Source of the DNA: Holacanthus passer
Lineage: Eukaryota; Chordata; Actinopteri; Pomacanthidae
NCBI GenBank assembly: GCA_025331565.1
Contig: JAFREQ010000011.1
Coordinates: 9,320,001 to 9,384,000, forward strand
Direction: 5' to 3'
Length of the DNA: 64,000 bases
The notes beneath the pieces are model-generated. The model ran no database searches, was not told the origin of the DNA, and saw only the letters and a program-made list of their open reading frames with translations. Positions 1 through 22,192 of this stretch are shown here, in pieces. The position numbers and the translations under genes were made by a program. Numbering within the stretch: the first letter of the stretch is position 1; each line of letters begins with the position of its first letter.

Positions 1-1017
1 TATTACTTCAAGGTTTTCACAGTTTAAGTGCCATTTTACTGACTGACCAAAGAGGGAGAGGGAGAGAGAGAAATAGAGAATGCGCTCATGTGGATGACCA
101 AAAGGGAGGGATATGCATATATATGGCAGGAGAGTTCTACTTAACGTTTATCTGATGATTATTCATTGTAAATTGGTGTATTTATTTGGCTTATCAGTAA
201 AGTTGATTGAACTATACTGCAGACTGTCTCATATGCATTGGTCGAACATGGTTCAAGGAGCTCTAGCAGAATGTAAATTGAAGAAAAAAAATTCCTGAAG
301 ATTTCATGTTAGAATCATCTTGACCAAATTCGCACAGAACACTGATGTTATGAATTATTAAATCCTAGAATTGAATTAAAACATAGTGTTTCTCTTCAAT
401 CTGTTAGAATGACCTATAGGTTCACCACTGCACAGCTACTACAGATCGTGCTCAGCCAAGCTTTGTTTAACCCCATCAAACATTATTTAAGTTAAGACTC
501 CAAGTTTTCCAAACATACCTAATATGTCAGTCTAAATTGTGGAAAGATTAGTATAGTATGATGCACAAAACATCTGGAAAATATGAGAAGCAGCTGCCCA
601 AAAGGCTGTATTTGGTCCTTTTTAAAGGATGAATATGTAGGCTGACAGTCAGGGTGCTGCATGGCAAATTTTGATCTAGATCACGAGGGCAATGCAAGTT
701 CAGGAATTTAGTGATATTTGTAAGAAGGGGAAGTTACATTTGTTTCACTTGTATTTAGAAGTAGTTTTAATACTTGATCTGCATTGCTGATTTTTTTTGT
801 TTTTTGGCAGCATGGCTTGTAGCTAAACTTAGACTGACGAGACAGCTTGCATTCATGCCCTTGTGGCTTCCTGCCGTCCCCGAATTTTCAGGGCTATGGC
901 AGAGCTTTTGTGCAATGTATGAACCTATTCATAAGTACAAGCCAGAATTCAATGTTGACAATGATAGTGAGCTTAAGTAACATAGCTCACCTGAGCCGAA
1001 GGGGGAAAAGTTCAATA

Positions 1018-1165
1018 TCAACAGAATGTTGGCAGTCATTGTTTCTGCCTCTGCCTCATAGAGAAACCAAAAATGCTACTGGACCTACTTTCGCTTTTTC
1101 TGTAGCCAGAATCAACAGAATGTTGCCGGTCATTGTTTCTGCCTCTCCCCAAAGAGAAACCAAGG
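1018..1165. repeat. 94-bp tandem duplication
   Basis: TCAACAGAATGTTGGCAGTC plus ATTGTTTCTGCCTCTGCC at 1018 recurs as TCAACAGAATGTTGCCGGTC plus ATTGTTTCTGCCTCTCCC at 1112, each followed by AGAGAAACCAA. Two copies, a few differences. Confidence 0.8.
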
Positions 1166-2674
1166 ATGGAGGAAACATTAATTCATTAAGAACAACGCAA
1201 ATCCCATCTTAAGAGGGAAATATTGCTTGAAGTTTGCACCATTTGGATACCAACAGCAGATAAAAATGTGGGGTAAATATTTCAGTTTTTAAGCTTCAGG
1301 ACAGATGGCATCTGTGAGCTCCCTCTCTGATGTCAGAGCTGGAAATAGTCACTATACGTCAGATAATTGCATACGCGTGCACACACACACACGCACACAC
1401 ACACTTGATTTCAAGGTCACTAAGCGATATGATTGTGAACCCCCTCCAACTACCCTATGGCTCTTAAAACGTGTTGCGCTTGGCCTGGCATTGCATGAAA
1501 TATTCCCCATTCACTGATACATTGTCATGCTGCTGTAAGACTGTAGCCAGATAGATTGACACCGTCACTAGAATGAACCAGTGAACTAATGTCCTTGTTG
1601 TTCCCTTCACTGACGTCAGCTGAGTCAGCCCCATCTCATCTATTGTATTCATTAGGTCTGCAGCAGACGCCAGGATCAGGAACCTGCCAGCAGGCCCAAG
1701 GTGACATCACCTTGTAAAACTTTCACCTGTCTTTTGAACCAAGTTGTGTGCTAACAGTGCAGTGGAATAATTTGTAAGTCTGTGAGCTTCTGTGTTTGTG
1801 GAAGAGAGGCTGTGGCAGAGAAAGGAAGAGACCCTAGTCTTGATGGTGCTGAACATTGATATTACACTACCGTATAATGCATTATGCTTATTATAACCTG
1901 TTGCAGAGACTTTCACTTTCATCTGAGAAAGCTATATGTTCTCTTCTGTGTTGATTGGTCTGCCTTCAAAGTGTCCTGACACAGGCACACTCTCAAAGGG
2001 TGTGAGGCATCTGCGGCTATCGTCTTACAGTGACTACATTTATATGCACACAAGAAACCAGGTTATTGGGAGCAATCAGGTTAAGGCCATATGCTGACTG
2101 AAAATAGCGCTGTGTTATAAAAACACAAATGGGTGTGTTTGTGTGAAGTTAGAAAAGTAAATTCTTTCACAATGTCCAGTTTTAATAATGAAACACTGCA
2201 CTGCATTTTACAACTTTGGAACATCATTTTGCGTCTTGAGGGCAACATTTTCTCTCAGTGTTTGTGTGGTAAACTGGAGTTATGCAGTTCACGTGACAAG
2301 GTATTCTACCTTGATCTGTACTATCTGTATTGTATGAAACAGGACTCTCTTTCTCTTTCTCATATATGTTTGTACGTAGTTGTCTTGTACATTATGACTG
2401 AACTGTCGAGTTCACTTGGGAAAAAAGTTCTGAGTTTACCTGCCACTTTGATCAGTCATTATTGTGGAAAGTAAAACCGATGGTTTATTAGGATGAGATG
2501 CTTTAGAGTGATGTGTTTGTAGCAGGCTGCAAATTGTCTAGAAATAGTGACACTAAATGTAGCAATGGCTAAATGACACTTTTATGTCATTTCTTTTATG
2601 CACGTGGGCCTAATATATTATGTCTGTTCCCAGATTGACACATTCAGACTGGTTGTGTCCAATGCAAGCACATC

Positions 2675-2699
<25 letters not shown>
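2675..2699. repeat. Poly-T run
   Basis: An uninterrupted run of about 25 T followed by AAAAAAAG, forming a potential fold-back; low complexity. Confidence 0.85.
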
Positions 2700-2707
<8 letters not shown>

Positions 2708-4538
2708 AACAACTACCATAAAGATTATCTATCTCTAAATACAGTGACTGGGATTCAGGTCTCCTTTTCATGTCCTGTAGACCTCTACTCTGCAGTTTTG
2801 TTTTTTTTTTTTACTCCACATGCGGCTGAATCGTATGAACTGTTTAATCTGAAGCTTCATAAACTTTTAGTTTGACTTGTACTCTACGTTTCAGTCTTAG
2901 TTGAGCTTTGAAATTAATCAATTTGGATTGAATTAATCAAATTTCTCTTAATCCTATAAGGAAGAGTTTCTTGTTTACATGATGTTTAAGCTGTCTGGCT
3001 GCAAAAGGACAATAACTAGTTTACTGTATGTGTAAAGCTTTACAAACAAACACATGTTGAAGTGATGACCAACAATTTTAAAAACAAATTCACAGTCTTT
3101 GTTAGAGAGTAAGGGTATACCACTGACTCTTTAAGCCTGGTTCTGTTTCATCTGGAAAGGAACTCAGTGAAATGTGCTTTGTGATGTGATGTAATCATAG
3201 ACAGAATGACTAAATGTTTTGGCCACATTTTCGTTGTTGAAGTTGCGCTTCCTGAAATTTGGAAAGATGTGGAAGTCACTGTGGTGAAGTAAACACACCT
3301 GTCAAGGGTTGGCTGAGAAAAGAGGAACTGGAACCATTGGCCAGTTCAATGAAGAATTTTGTTCTTGTTTATGGGGTTTGGATTTCTGAAATTTCCTCTC
3401 TCTGACTTCTGTAGACCAGAAGAATACAGACTTTGATTAAATGGAGTGGTTAAAAATTGTGTCCCTCTAGTGACACCCACCACCCGCACAACATCAATCC
3501 TTCTGAATCTACCATTCACACTGTCAGCATGTCTGATTAAAGGTTACACAGAGATAGAGAGGAAGAGCCAGGCCCATGCTTCAATCATGAGCTGGTGAGA
3601 GAAAGGAAGGAAAAAGAGGGAGGGAGAGAGGAAGGAAGAGGTTTTCTGGTTCCTCTCTTTGAGATATTTCTCTACCCCTTTTAACTATACCCTCATGAGA
3701 GTGGCATCTCTAAGATGTCCTTTGCTCATTGCTGGAAGAGTACTACTGCTACTCATTATTCCATTATGTCACTGATTACCTGCTTGAGCAAGAGCAAAAT
3801 CCCCCTGCTTTCAACATAAAATTCATTTGTCATCAGTCATTATGTCCTGTTGTGGAAAGTGAGTTTTTGCCTCAGCAGTGTTGTCTTTGTGACTTGTAGT
3901 ATCGCTCGTCATCGCCACTATACTCATAATTACCCTCTCATACGAATTGTGCGTGCTGAAAAAAAAGTTCTCACGTAGTGTTTTATTACATCATGCCCTT
4001 AATTCATTTTCACGTGTTGTGTCATCAGATGTAAAAGCTATTAGTCGTAGGGGTGAGGTTTTTAGCAGCTTATGTTTAAAGCGCTGTCTTTATGTTCCAC
4101 TATTGAGGACATTAGGAACAACATTTTCACTGAATAGGAAGTACTTTTGAACTGTGAACCTACTCTGAAGCGAAATACTTGAATACATCACCACACCTGT
4201 TCTCCATGGCGTTATGCATATTGCAAATTAGTAGGTCATGAAGAAGTCAGTAATGCTCGCGTAACAGAGTACAGTGGAGTCGAAACTTTTAAGTGTCATA
4301 GTCATTTCATGCAAAATAGAATCCAGTGTGCTTTAATAATAATTTTTTTAAAAAGTAGTTGTTTGACAGCCACCTTCTGAAATGTGAGAAGATTTGATGC
4401 ATTTCTTTGTCATGTATGATATTAGATTGAATATCTTTGGGTTTGTCAACTGTCGGCTGCTGTTAGAAATTATAGCTAACTACTTTGAAGTTGTAAGAAA
4501 ATCAGTAAGAGACCTTTCAGACGCTAATTGTCATATCT

Positions 4539-4552
4539 CTCTCGCGCTCTCG

Positions 4553-4603
<51 letters not shown>
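4539..4603. repeat. (CT)n microsatellite
   Basis: CT dinucleotide tract of about 65 bases, starting with CTCGCGCTCTCGCTCTCG and then pure CT. Open frames over it (poly Leu-Ser, Arg-Glu) are artefacts. Confidence 0.9.
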
Positions 4604-4608
<5 letters not shown>

Positions 4609-7600
4609 ATAGAGGACAGTGTACCTTATCTTCATTTGGCCCGTAGTTACAGCCAAAAACAAAGACAAACAAGCCTGTTTATTGACGTGTTGTCTTCTTT
4701 CTGTAATTTCAGTAGTAGTAGTTGCAGTGTGTTTGTGACCAGTACACACTGGACTGGCTATAGCTCTGTGATCAGTGAAGGAATCTGTATTACAACCTGT
4801 GATGTTTAAGTTTGTATTTTTTTTACATTGTAATGGCAAAACTGTGACAGATCACTTAATACCTTATGATCTTATTTCTCCCTTCAGATTATTGTGAAAG
4901 TATTTGTGACATTTGTCACAAACAAACAGATTAGCTGAAGTTAAAGCTCCTTTGGTAAGCATTTGTCTTTGTGTTGTAAGCCCCTTTGACATAATATGAT
5001 CTAATGGATTGTAGTTTATATCGTCTGTGTGCAGTAGCCGTCCACCCCCACCTCAACCTTGTTTTTTTCTGTGGCCTCCCTATTTTGTGGGTGTAGTGTA
5101 TTTGTAAGGATGTGGTATTGTGGTTGTGATAGATGGACCCAGAACTAGCTAGCCAACTGCATCTGTGAGATATCTGTGAGATCTGTGTACGGAGTAATTT
5201 CCAAGCTGATGCAGCACTCTGTCATAATGAAGCACTTATTTATGAATGGTAATGAATACTTCCTGAATGAGCTCTAAAGGGACATAGCTGTGTTTTCATG
5301 ATTTTATATATGCTCGATCATTTCCACCAACTATTCTTTGTGGGGTTTTTTTGCTTGGGTCTCATGATCACTCCCTAATAAGGAAGTACAGTGGTTGAAT
5401 AGTGCTGAATGGTGTTAATGGTAAAGGGAAGTGAATGTTGTTGTTTTTTTTTTTCTCTCTTCCAGAGTTCATTCATTGAACATGCTACATGTTCTGCTGC
5501 TCTTGTTTGAATATTGGCCAAAAGACACCATAACAAAACTAATTTGAAGCCAAATATGGTAGTTGGTGCCCAGAAAACAAACAAGTCCCTACTTTTCGGA
5601 GGCTGTAACCAACATAACACTTTTTCATTGTCAGTTTCATTAAAATTGATTGATTAATTTTCTGTCAATCACCAAATTGATTTAGTTGTTTGTTTTAACA
5701 GTGGTGTCTTTAGCTTCTAACATGATGGAAAAGACAATGTGACAGTTTTTTACATTATAGTTCAGCATTCACTTTCTTTCTTGCGGAGTTAGAACATATT
5801 ACTGTCCTATCTGTATGGCAAATGTGCAGCTGAACCAGCAGCTGGTTAACTCGGCATAAACAGTGCACACAGGGAAAACAGCTAGCCTGTGAAAAGGTAA
5901 CAAAATCTGTGTATCAGCACCTGCCGGCACCTATAAAGGTCACTAATTAACATGTTCTATCTTGTTTGTTTAATCAGTTCAAAAACAGAAGTGTGAAAAT
6001 GACAGTGTGTTGTGTGTGGGGCTTATGTGCCAGACAACTACACGTTTTGGTCGGGACCAGTAACTTCCTGAAGTCTTTGCTGGTTGCCTGGCAACTGGTC
6101 TGTATTGCACTTCCTTAGTTTTATTTAGTCCATCTGAAAACATGCTCTGTAACTTCATACATGTAAAACGCACACGACTAATCAGACGGCCAAATCAACG
6201 GCTCACAGTGAACCCACTGTCATTTCAAGTGATACCATACGAGTCTGTTTGTGTTTATACAGTAAAGCCACAAGTATCTTCTGTTGCATCAGGCGCAGTG
6301 GGGGATTCACACCATGAATCATAAGGTGTTAGAAGGGAGGAGTTAGTGAAGCAGCTCAAAGGGACAGATAGAGGTAGAGGTTGTCAAAAATATGCCAAAG
6401 TCCTTTAGTCTCTAATTCAATTGTTCAGCAACACTGATCTGTTCATTTTCTCCATCTGTCTTTGTCTGTCACAACCCTGCTGTTCCTCTTAAAAGATTCT
6501 ACTCTGTCTTCCTCAGCGTGTGTCAGGAAATGAGACAGCTGTTTCTGTAGCCTTTTTTAAACAGAGACCCAGCTTTTCTTTCATATACTGAACTAAACAA
6601 CGCTCAGATAAAAGGCAGATTAAGATCAGTCATGAGCTAGACATCCAGTGACAAACTTTTAAAAGGCCATTAAATGGATAGTTCAATTTCTTGAAGTTGC
6701 CTTAGGTACTTATGCATAGTCAGTGTATTACCTACAGTAGATAGTGGTTTAACAGTAGATAGCAATTAAAAATGGCAATAAAACTGAAATGATTATGTGT
6801 TTTAAAAAGAAAAGATTTAGTGTGGATGCAGCCTGACTGATTGATGTGAGAACACCAATCCCTTCCTTCTCAATCCATTTTCCTCTTGTCTCCGTATGTT
6901 CATCAAGTGGAAGTATGCAGGTTTAGGGTTAACACAGATCTTTTGCTCATGTCAACAAAGTCAAATCACATGGATGGTAATTTACACCACCCACGGTGAA
7001 TTTTCATGCACTGCATTTGCATTGATTTAATATGCAGTCTCGCCTCCTCTAAAACTCGCTTCATGTTCAGTTTGAAAACACTTATGTTATTGCACCTCAC
7101 ATTAACATTTTATAGCCACTTAAAACAGTACTACTACAGGAGCATAATTTTGCACAGATTTCATGGCGGCCAGAATATCATTGTAATTTCAGTAATAGAA
7201 AAGTTGTTTCATGTTTTAATATTCTACTTTTCTATTCTACTTCATAAGACTGTGCTTGAAAAGGTTGTGGCTCAACTTGTTGGGATGTATTTGTTGTGTT
7301 TTTTACGTTCACCTATAATTAACCCCGCCTGTGTATATTGATAGTGAAATTGTCAGAATACACACCAAGAAGGGTTCTTGCCCAAAATGTGTGTGTGGCA
7401 ATATTAAAAAGTCAAATTGGAGGGCTGTCCTAGTGTATTCTTTTTTATTATTAACTACATTACCGATTCAGCATTTAGTCTTTGACATTAACTTTGAGGT
7501 GGTGGCCTTACTGTCAAGCCCTGTCAGTAATGGAACTATACACAAGTTACCTAAGGTTGTTTATATACATACACACAACATGATCAGTAGCAAGTATACT

Positions 7601-9876
7601 CACACACGGATATGTGATGGTCTTGTGAGGCCTAACAGATGTCTTTAATCAGATCATGACGTATTGATACGCACACATGCAGAGACACCTCTTCTGATAG
7701 ATTGTTGTTTAACCCTTTTTGTCAGGTTAAGAGGCTTTTCTGATTGAGCCAGGCTTAACCAGTCACCCCTCTATAATCTCTCTCCTCTGCAGAATTTCAC
7801 TGCCCTGTCACCCTCAGTGTGATTGTTGGTTTTTTTGGGGTTGTTTTTTTTTTTTTTGGTCTGGTTTCACCCTATCGATGCTGGACTTTTCTTTGGCTCG
7901 TGAATGGCAGGTGGAGGATGGGCACGCCTTCAGTTTACCCCCATCCCACCTCCCACTGTCCTGCCCCAGGCCTGGGAGCTTTTGTGTTTGCTAGAGGAAG
8001 TGTATTGTGTGCCCATCTGCCCCCCTCATCTCCCTCCTTCTCCACAAGCTTCACTGTTTAGCCTCAAAGGGCCAACAGCAGATGGGGGGCCATGCAATCA
8101 CACAAGCACCAGCAGTGAGGTGACGGGGTTGTGTTCTCGTGTGCGTATACCATTGCGCATGTGTTAAGAAGACAGCGTGAAGTCTTTGTTTGCGGAGGGA
8201 AGTCTGCTATATTTAGAAGTGCTAATATTAGTTTTGACACATGATTCTCGTTTCCAGTACATGCATGCACAAATGTCTGTCTTTTAGTTCTTCTTTGGAC
8301 ATCATGGTAACAATAATGAAGAATCTCAAAACATAAACTGCCCCATGCATAACTGAGTAAATCCAAAGTTTGGGCATTCCTTACTATGGTTACTGATCTG
8401 CCAGTGCTACCCATCCTCTCCACACACACAGATGTTTAAGAGAGTTTATCTGGTTACCTGCTCCCCACATGGACCTGATGTGGTGCTATTGACTTTGTTG
8501 GGTTTCCAGATGCAGTCAGGCTGACAGTATTGCCATTGCTCCTAGTAAAATAACCTGCCCCTCTCAAAATCATGAACTACAAAAATGGCTGCATGTATAG
8601 GGGCGCAATAGAGGGTTTTCTGTGAAAATTGTCTAATCTGTCCTCTGTGTCCAGTTGGCATGTTCTGATAATTAAAGATCAGCATCAATCCTAAAAATCC
8701 ATTTGAATCAATCAATAACCATCACAAAACAACCCCCTAAGCCAGTGACTGATAATGAGACAGTCAGACCCACATGATGGAGAGAAGGAGGGGATCTGGG
8801 GGGATGGTGTGAACTGTAAGACCTCCAGTTCTTCCTGGCTGGCGGGTGAAAAGAAGCTGCTGTAAGCACCTGTGTCACAGAGGTATCAAATATTACTACT
8901 ATATTCCAAACTGGGGAGGACATGGGAAACAGTAGTTTGTTACTCTATTATTATTGAATTCATGTTGTATCATTAGTTACATTATATAAGTTAAACTGAT
9001 CTTGTTTTTAGTTCAATCCATTTCACATATGCCTGTGGTTATATAAATGTATGTTATATAAGAACGAAAATGAAAGGTTTAGCATGTTTTGAATAAATAC
9101 ATAGAATGAAAGTATCAGTTCAGTTAAAAAAAGACACATTTCCAACTTTGCTGCCAGTTTTGGCAATCAAACAAAGTTTCTGAGACAATAACAAGTTGTA
9201 CATCAATGACAAAAAACAGAGAACATGTTAATGTCATATGGTACATTCAGTTTTTTTGAGATTCGCAAGGTTAATTTTATTTCTCTTTATTTTTATGGAC
9301 TCTGCTGCAAAATCATTCTAACTGACCTAGTTCATGTTTTTTTATTTTTATTTATTTATTTTAAGTTATATCATTACATGATAGAAGGGGAAAGTGCGAC
9401 AGGATCACATCGTCAATTATGTCCTGTGCCCACTGTGTTCGTGTCTGTAGGTTCTTATGTTGTCCATTTAGATTTTTTTTCACTCTGTGTGACGCTGAAA
9501 GGAAGACCCACCCTTGTTTGTTCTTTCCCAAAGGCTGGTTGAACTGTGCTGTGTGCTCGCTGTTGAGATAAAGCAGAGTAATACTTGACTGCACCATACC
9601 TACTCTTCCTGGTTACAAAGACAGTCACTTTTTTTGGTCACTCATGCCTCAAACCCTTGCTTCAAACATCAATTAGTCTATTTTGTAACATGCCAGTACA
9701 TAAATACAAACCTTATTATTACACAAATATCAAGTAAAACAGCAAGTATAAAAGTATAAATCAGCATGTTATCTCTTGTATGTGATCTTGTCTTTCCTGA
9801 CAACCTGTCTCATTTGTCATGGGTATTTTTTTTCCTTTTCTGATAATTTCCTGTCTAGACTTTTTTCTTACTTAAT

Positions 9877-9925
9877 GATAGATAAGATAATCCTTTGATG
9901 ATGCCCCAGAGGGGAATTCAGGCGT
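9877..9925. repeat. GATAA-tailed retroelement 3' end, diverged copy
   Basis: GATAGATAAGATAATCCTTT followed by GATGATGCCCCAGAGGGGAA. It has the layout of the better preserved copies at 14.44 and 30.74 kb but is more mutated. Confidence 0.5.
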
Positions 9926-10104
9926 TACCAGCAACACGAGGACAGAAATAAGGCTGTTAGGTTGTTTACTTCATATTGGTCTGAGTAGGATGTGATTTTT
10001 TTTTTTTTTTTTGGTTGCACTTAATCATTGCGTTCCTCCCCAAAATCTTTTATAAGTAGACACAAGGCCACATCCAGAGGGCAAACACAGTTATCAGAAG
10101 GACA

Positions 10105-10165
10105 GTATGAATTTGGTGGCGCTTTTCAATTTAAAAAATGCTCTTCTTCAGCTGACTGTCAGGAC
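10105..10165. repeat. Dispersed repeat, shared with 37.16-37.24 kb
   Basis: AATTTGGTGGCGCTTTTC ... AAAATGCTCTTCTTCAGCTG ACTGTCAGGACTT matches 37.18-37.24 kb (AATTTGGTGGCTTTTTTC ... AAAATGCTGTTCATCAGGTG ACTGTCAGGACTT). Both are followed at a distance by CTTTTTAAA(A/C)CAGAA. Confidence 0.6.
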
Positions 10166-11618
10166 TTATAGTAGCAGTCAGCTCCAGCAGCACGTCGGCA
10201 TACTGCAGCACAGTAGGAAAGTCCACTACACAATCACAGAGCTGCCTGCAGTGAACTTTTTAAACCAGAAGTAGTCAAAGTGATAAAGCATTCAAAAACC
10301 TGGTATGCAAGAGTGACACAGAGAAACAATGAATTGACCTTTTAGTAGCCCTTTTAGAAATGTAAAACAAAGCGTATATAAAAATAAACTTGACTGGCAC
10401 TGACATGTGTCTGAAATCCAGGCAGCTGTGAGAGAGACTTTGTGCTGCAGTTTGAGGCTAGAAAATTGAGGCATGGGGTCTTTTGAACTTTAAAGAAAAT
10501 AAACTATTGCCAGTCTTAAATATGCTCTTTGCTTCATTAAAAGAAACCGAGAGTACTCTGTGATCCGATTCACTTGATTTGAAAAGGAATAATTGTAATG
10601 AAAATTTGAAATTGGGTCAGAATAACAGTAAAAGCCCTTATCATCTAATATTTATGTAGTGAAACTGAAGTTAGTTTATAGCAGAAGCTTCAATAGCCAA
10701 AAAAATGTTTCTAATATTCCTTTTGATCCTGCTGGCTTCAATTATGCCATACAAAAGTCTGCTGAAATGTTTTAAGCTATAGGAAATCCAGATGACATTA
10801 AGGCAAGCACAACTCATGTTACTGCTCAAGATGTAAAATATGCTAGTCAACAACATGCTCCTCTTCTTGCCTTGTTTAACTAGTTTTTTTAGTTCATGGC
10901 AAGCAGTGGTGATAATGCACTGCTTTCACTGTTACATAAATGTTTCTCACTAAGTGGTTATACTCAGGCGCAACGGATTTATCGATTTATCTTATGTGCC
11001 GGGTTAATTTAAACAAATGTAGAAACAGAACAACCCCACTGTTTTTTAAAATATTGAAACAGGTGCATGAACACACAAAGGAGAACAGAGAACTAGAGGC
11101 TTTTAAAACATGGTTTGACTTTCTGGTTTCAGCTAAGGTGGGTTTGAGGTCAGGCACTTTGCAGGTTGAAGTGTGTCCTGGCCGACTGGTTAAAAGAACA
11201 TAACATGACAATAACTAGAGCCAGGTGGAGAAGTTTGGCCAGAACAGTCAGTGTACTTACACGTGCTATCAGGCTTCATGTACTACCATGGTTTCTGTAG
11301 TCAGGGTTGAGCATTAAGAAAACCCAATATCTCCAGTTAGATTCCTCCTCATGGCTGTGTATATGCTGGTTTCTAATTGATGTCCTTTTGTATTCAAATG
11401 CATTCATGGAAAAATCCAGATGACAGCAGAATGACAGGATGAAAGGAGAGACCGGTAGATCACCAGGAATACATGACTGTATTCAAAATAGTTGCATCCA
11501 AAGTCCAATCACAAATGACACGAAGAAGCCTCTACAGGTCTAAACAAGTCATGTTCCACCACTGAACATTTGACTTTTTTGTTTAACACTGTCTTCTCAC
11601 TGCGCCATCAGCCCACTG

Positions 11619-11619
<1 letters not shown>

Positions 11620-11671
<52 letters not shown>
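11620..11671. repeat. (CA)n microsatellite
   Basis: About 26 uninterrupted CA units in mapkapk2 intron 1. Shorter CA tracts are at 1379-1405, 13613-13645, 49352-49383 and 60696-60725, and a GT tract at 56893-56911. Confidence 0.9.
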
Positions 11672-11676
<5 letters not shown>

Positions 11677-12937
11677 ACATACAAAACAAAATCAGAGAGC
11701 AGCATTTTTTTTTTATCACTAATACACTTTAGTGGTTCCAAAGATAAAGCCAGAGGTGGGAGAGAAATCTCATATCACTGACCAGCAGCTTCACAGTAAC
11801 CATGGTACTACAGTGTATGCAAACACATCGTCTGCTTTCCAATGTAGCCTGGTTTTTGTGAGCAACCAGATTTCTTACATGCATGCAAACATACTGGCAG
11901 TCTTGTGTGCCGGGCTAGACAGCAGTCTGGGCGCTCTGGCCCTCCCAGCGCTCGCTGGACCGAAGCCCACTGTTGTGTTGTGACTGTGGGCAGGGTTGGA
12001 ATGTTATACAGCACAAGAAGGACAGACGATGGCTCATTGTCAAAGCTACTGAAGGCTGAATTCTTTCCATTGACTGACAAGGATATTTTAGGGTTTTACT
12101 TATGGTGTTGTTTAGCATATAATGAATCTGTAAACAAACACTAGCACTAATTTAACATTACATATTCACTGCTTTACAGCGTGTACATTCAGCAGCTATG
12201 CTATTGAAAAGTTGTAAGAATCCTGATGATCAAAATCCTCTTTTATCAAAATTCTTCTTTTTTGTGTGTGTTTTTGATATCTTGTTTAGGAAAGGAAAAC
12301 TGTAAAAAGTGGCCTCTGCTTTCTGTTTCTCAATTCAAACAAATTATCATTACAGTCTTGTTTTTAAGGTGCAGCAGTGTAATCAACACAGTCTCCTGTT
12401 TGGTGGACTTACAGATTATCTTATATTTACTTTTAGAGACAGGCTGGAGCTCATAGTTCAGAAGTTCAGGCCTATTTTTTGACTGAGCAACTCTTTTTTA
12501 CTAGTGTAAGAGTCAGCTAGTCTCCTGTGATGTTGTTGTAAAGATTTGTGACGGACTCAATATATTGATCCACAGATCCTGAGGATTTCTTTTTTGGCTC
12601 ACAAAATAAAAGGGAGAAATTGTGGTAGATTACTGCACATGTGCAGCTCAAACTTTTTCACCAGAAAACCCAGAAACACAAAGGACTGCAAATAGGGGTT
12701 GTAACAAGACAAAATATGAACAATATACCCACTCAAAATTGCTTGTTTAAATTCAGTATTGCAAGCAGCATAATACTGAATTTAATTACACCTGGCAATA
12801 AGGCCTCATGCCAGGTACCATAAGGCCAGGGTTCCTGAGTGTCCTTGAGCCACATGCTTTGCAAGCTGAATTTCTAAGTGCCTGAGAAACATTTCTCTGC
12901 AACTCATGCTCTAGTTTGACTTCCTGGTGTAGAGTGT

Positions 12938-12983
12938 GTGAATTTCCCCACTGTGGGACGAATAAAGGTTTTTCTTATCTTAG
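12938..12983. repeat. GATAA-tailed retroelement end, reverse orientation
   Basis: AATTTCCCCACTGTGGGACG then AATAAAGG and TTATCTTAG; this is the reverse complement of the copies at 14.44 and 30.74 kb. Confidence 0.6.
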
Positions 12984-13466
12984 TAACAGTAACATTATGC
13001 CGTCAGGGATTAATAATGCAGCAGCAACTAACTTAGTTTTACAATACAAAAATCATTGAAATTGGAGGCTATTTGTTGAATGGTGCATTGACCTTGTGGC
13101 ACACAAAGAGGGTGCTACATTCCCACAAGACTGGATTGTAAAAATGTTCTTTTCAACATTCTGCCAGCTGATGGCAGCACTGCACTTCTGTCTTTTATGT
13201 TTGCTATTCATGTGAATTAGTAGTGACATCCAGTTGGTCTGTATTTGGGTTCATGTCACGTATTACTATATGTCATTTTAGTTCTCACCAGATTAATCCC
13301 ACCTTGAGACAGATGAATACCTGAGGTTTGGCTCTTAAACATTGCCCATTAATTGTTAGGTGAAGCGAATGGGCAATCAAATGGTAATGGCAAGTTGTAG
13401 TATGTTTTAGAATTGAACTGTTATGTTTATATTTGTTAATCAGGTTGTCTCTGCCCTTCTGTCCAG

Positions 13467-22192
<8,726 letters not shown>

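Larger units (their letters stand above)
1..13466 (+). other. mapkapk2 intron 1 (3' part, at least 13.4 kb)
   Basis: No exon was recognised in this stretch, and in particular no exon encoding the MK2 glycine loop. Because exon 2 begins in phase 0 with an acceptor at 13465-13466, the stretch is read as intron 1, with exon 1 upstream of the window. It is AT-rich and holds microsatellites, poly-T runs, two GATAA-tailed retroelement ends and a short tandem repeat, listed separately. All open frames are short and without family resemblance. Confidence 0.7.

Noticed and set aside
847..1212. 121-codon open frame near the window start
   Set aside because: It spans the 94-bp tandem repeat in the presumed mapkapk2 intron 1 and encodes no known motif.
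4531..4839. Open frames with poly Ser-Leu or poly Arg-Glu over the CT tract (also at 52.0-52.35 kb)
   Set aside because: Pure translation of dinucleotide repeats; no start context, domain or splice support.
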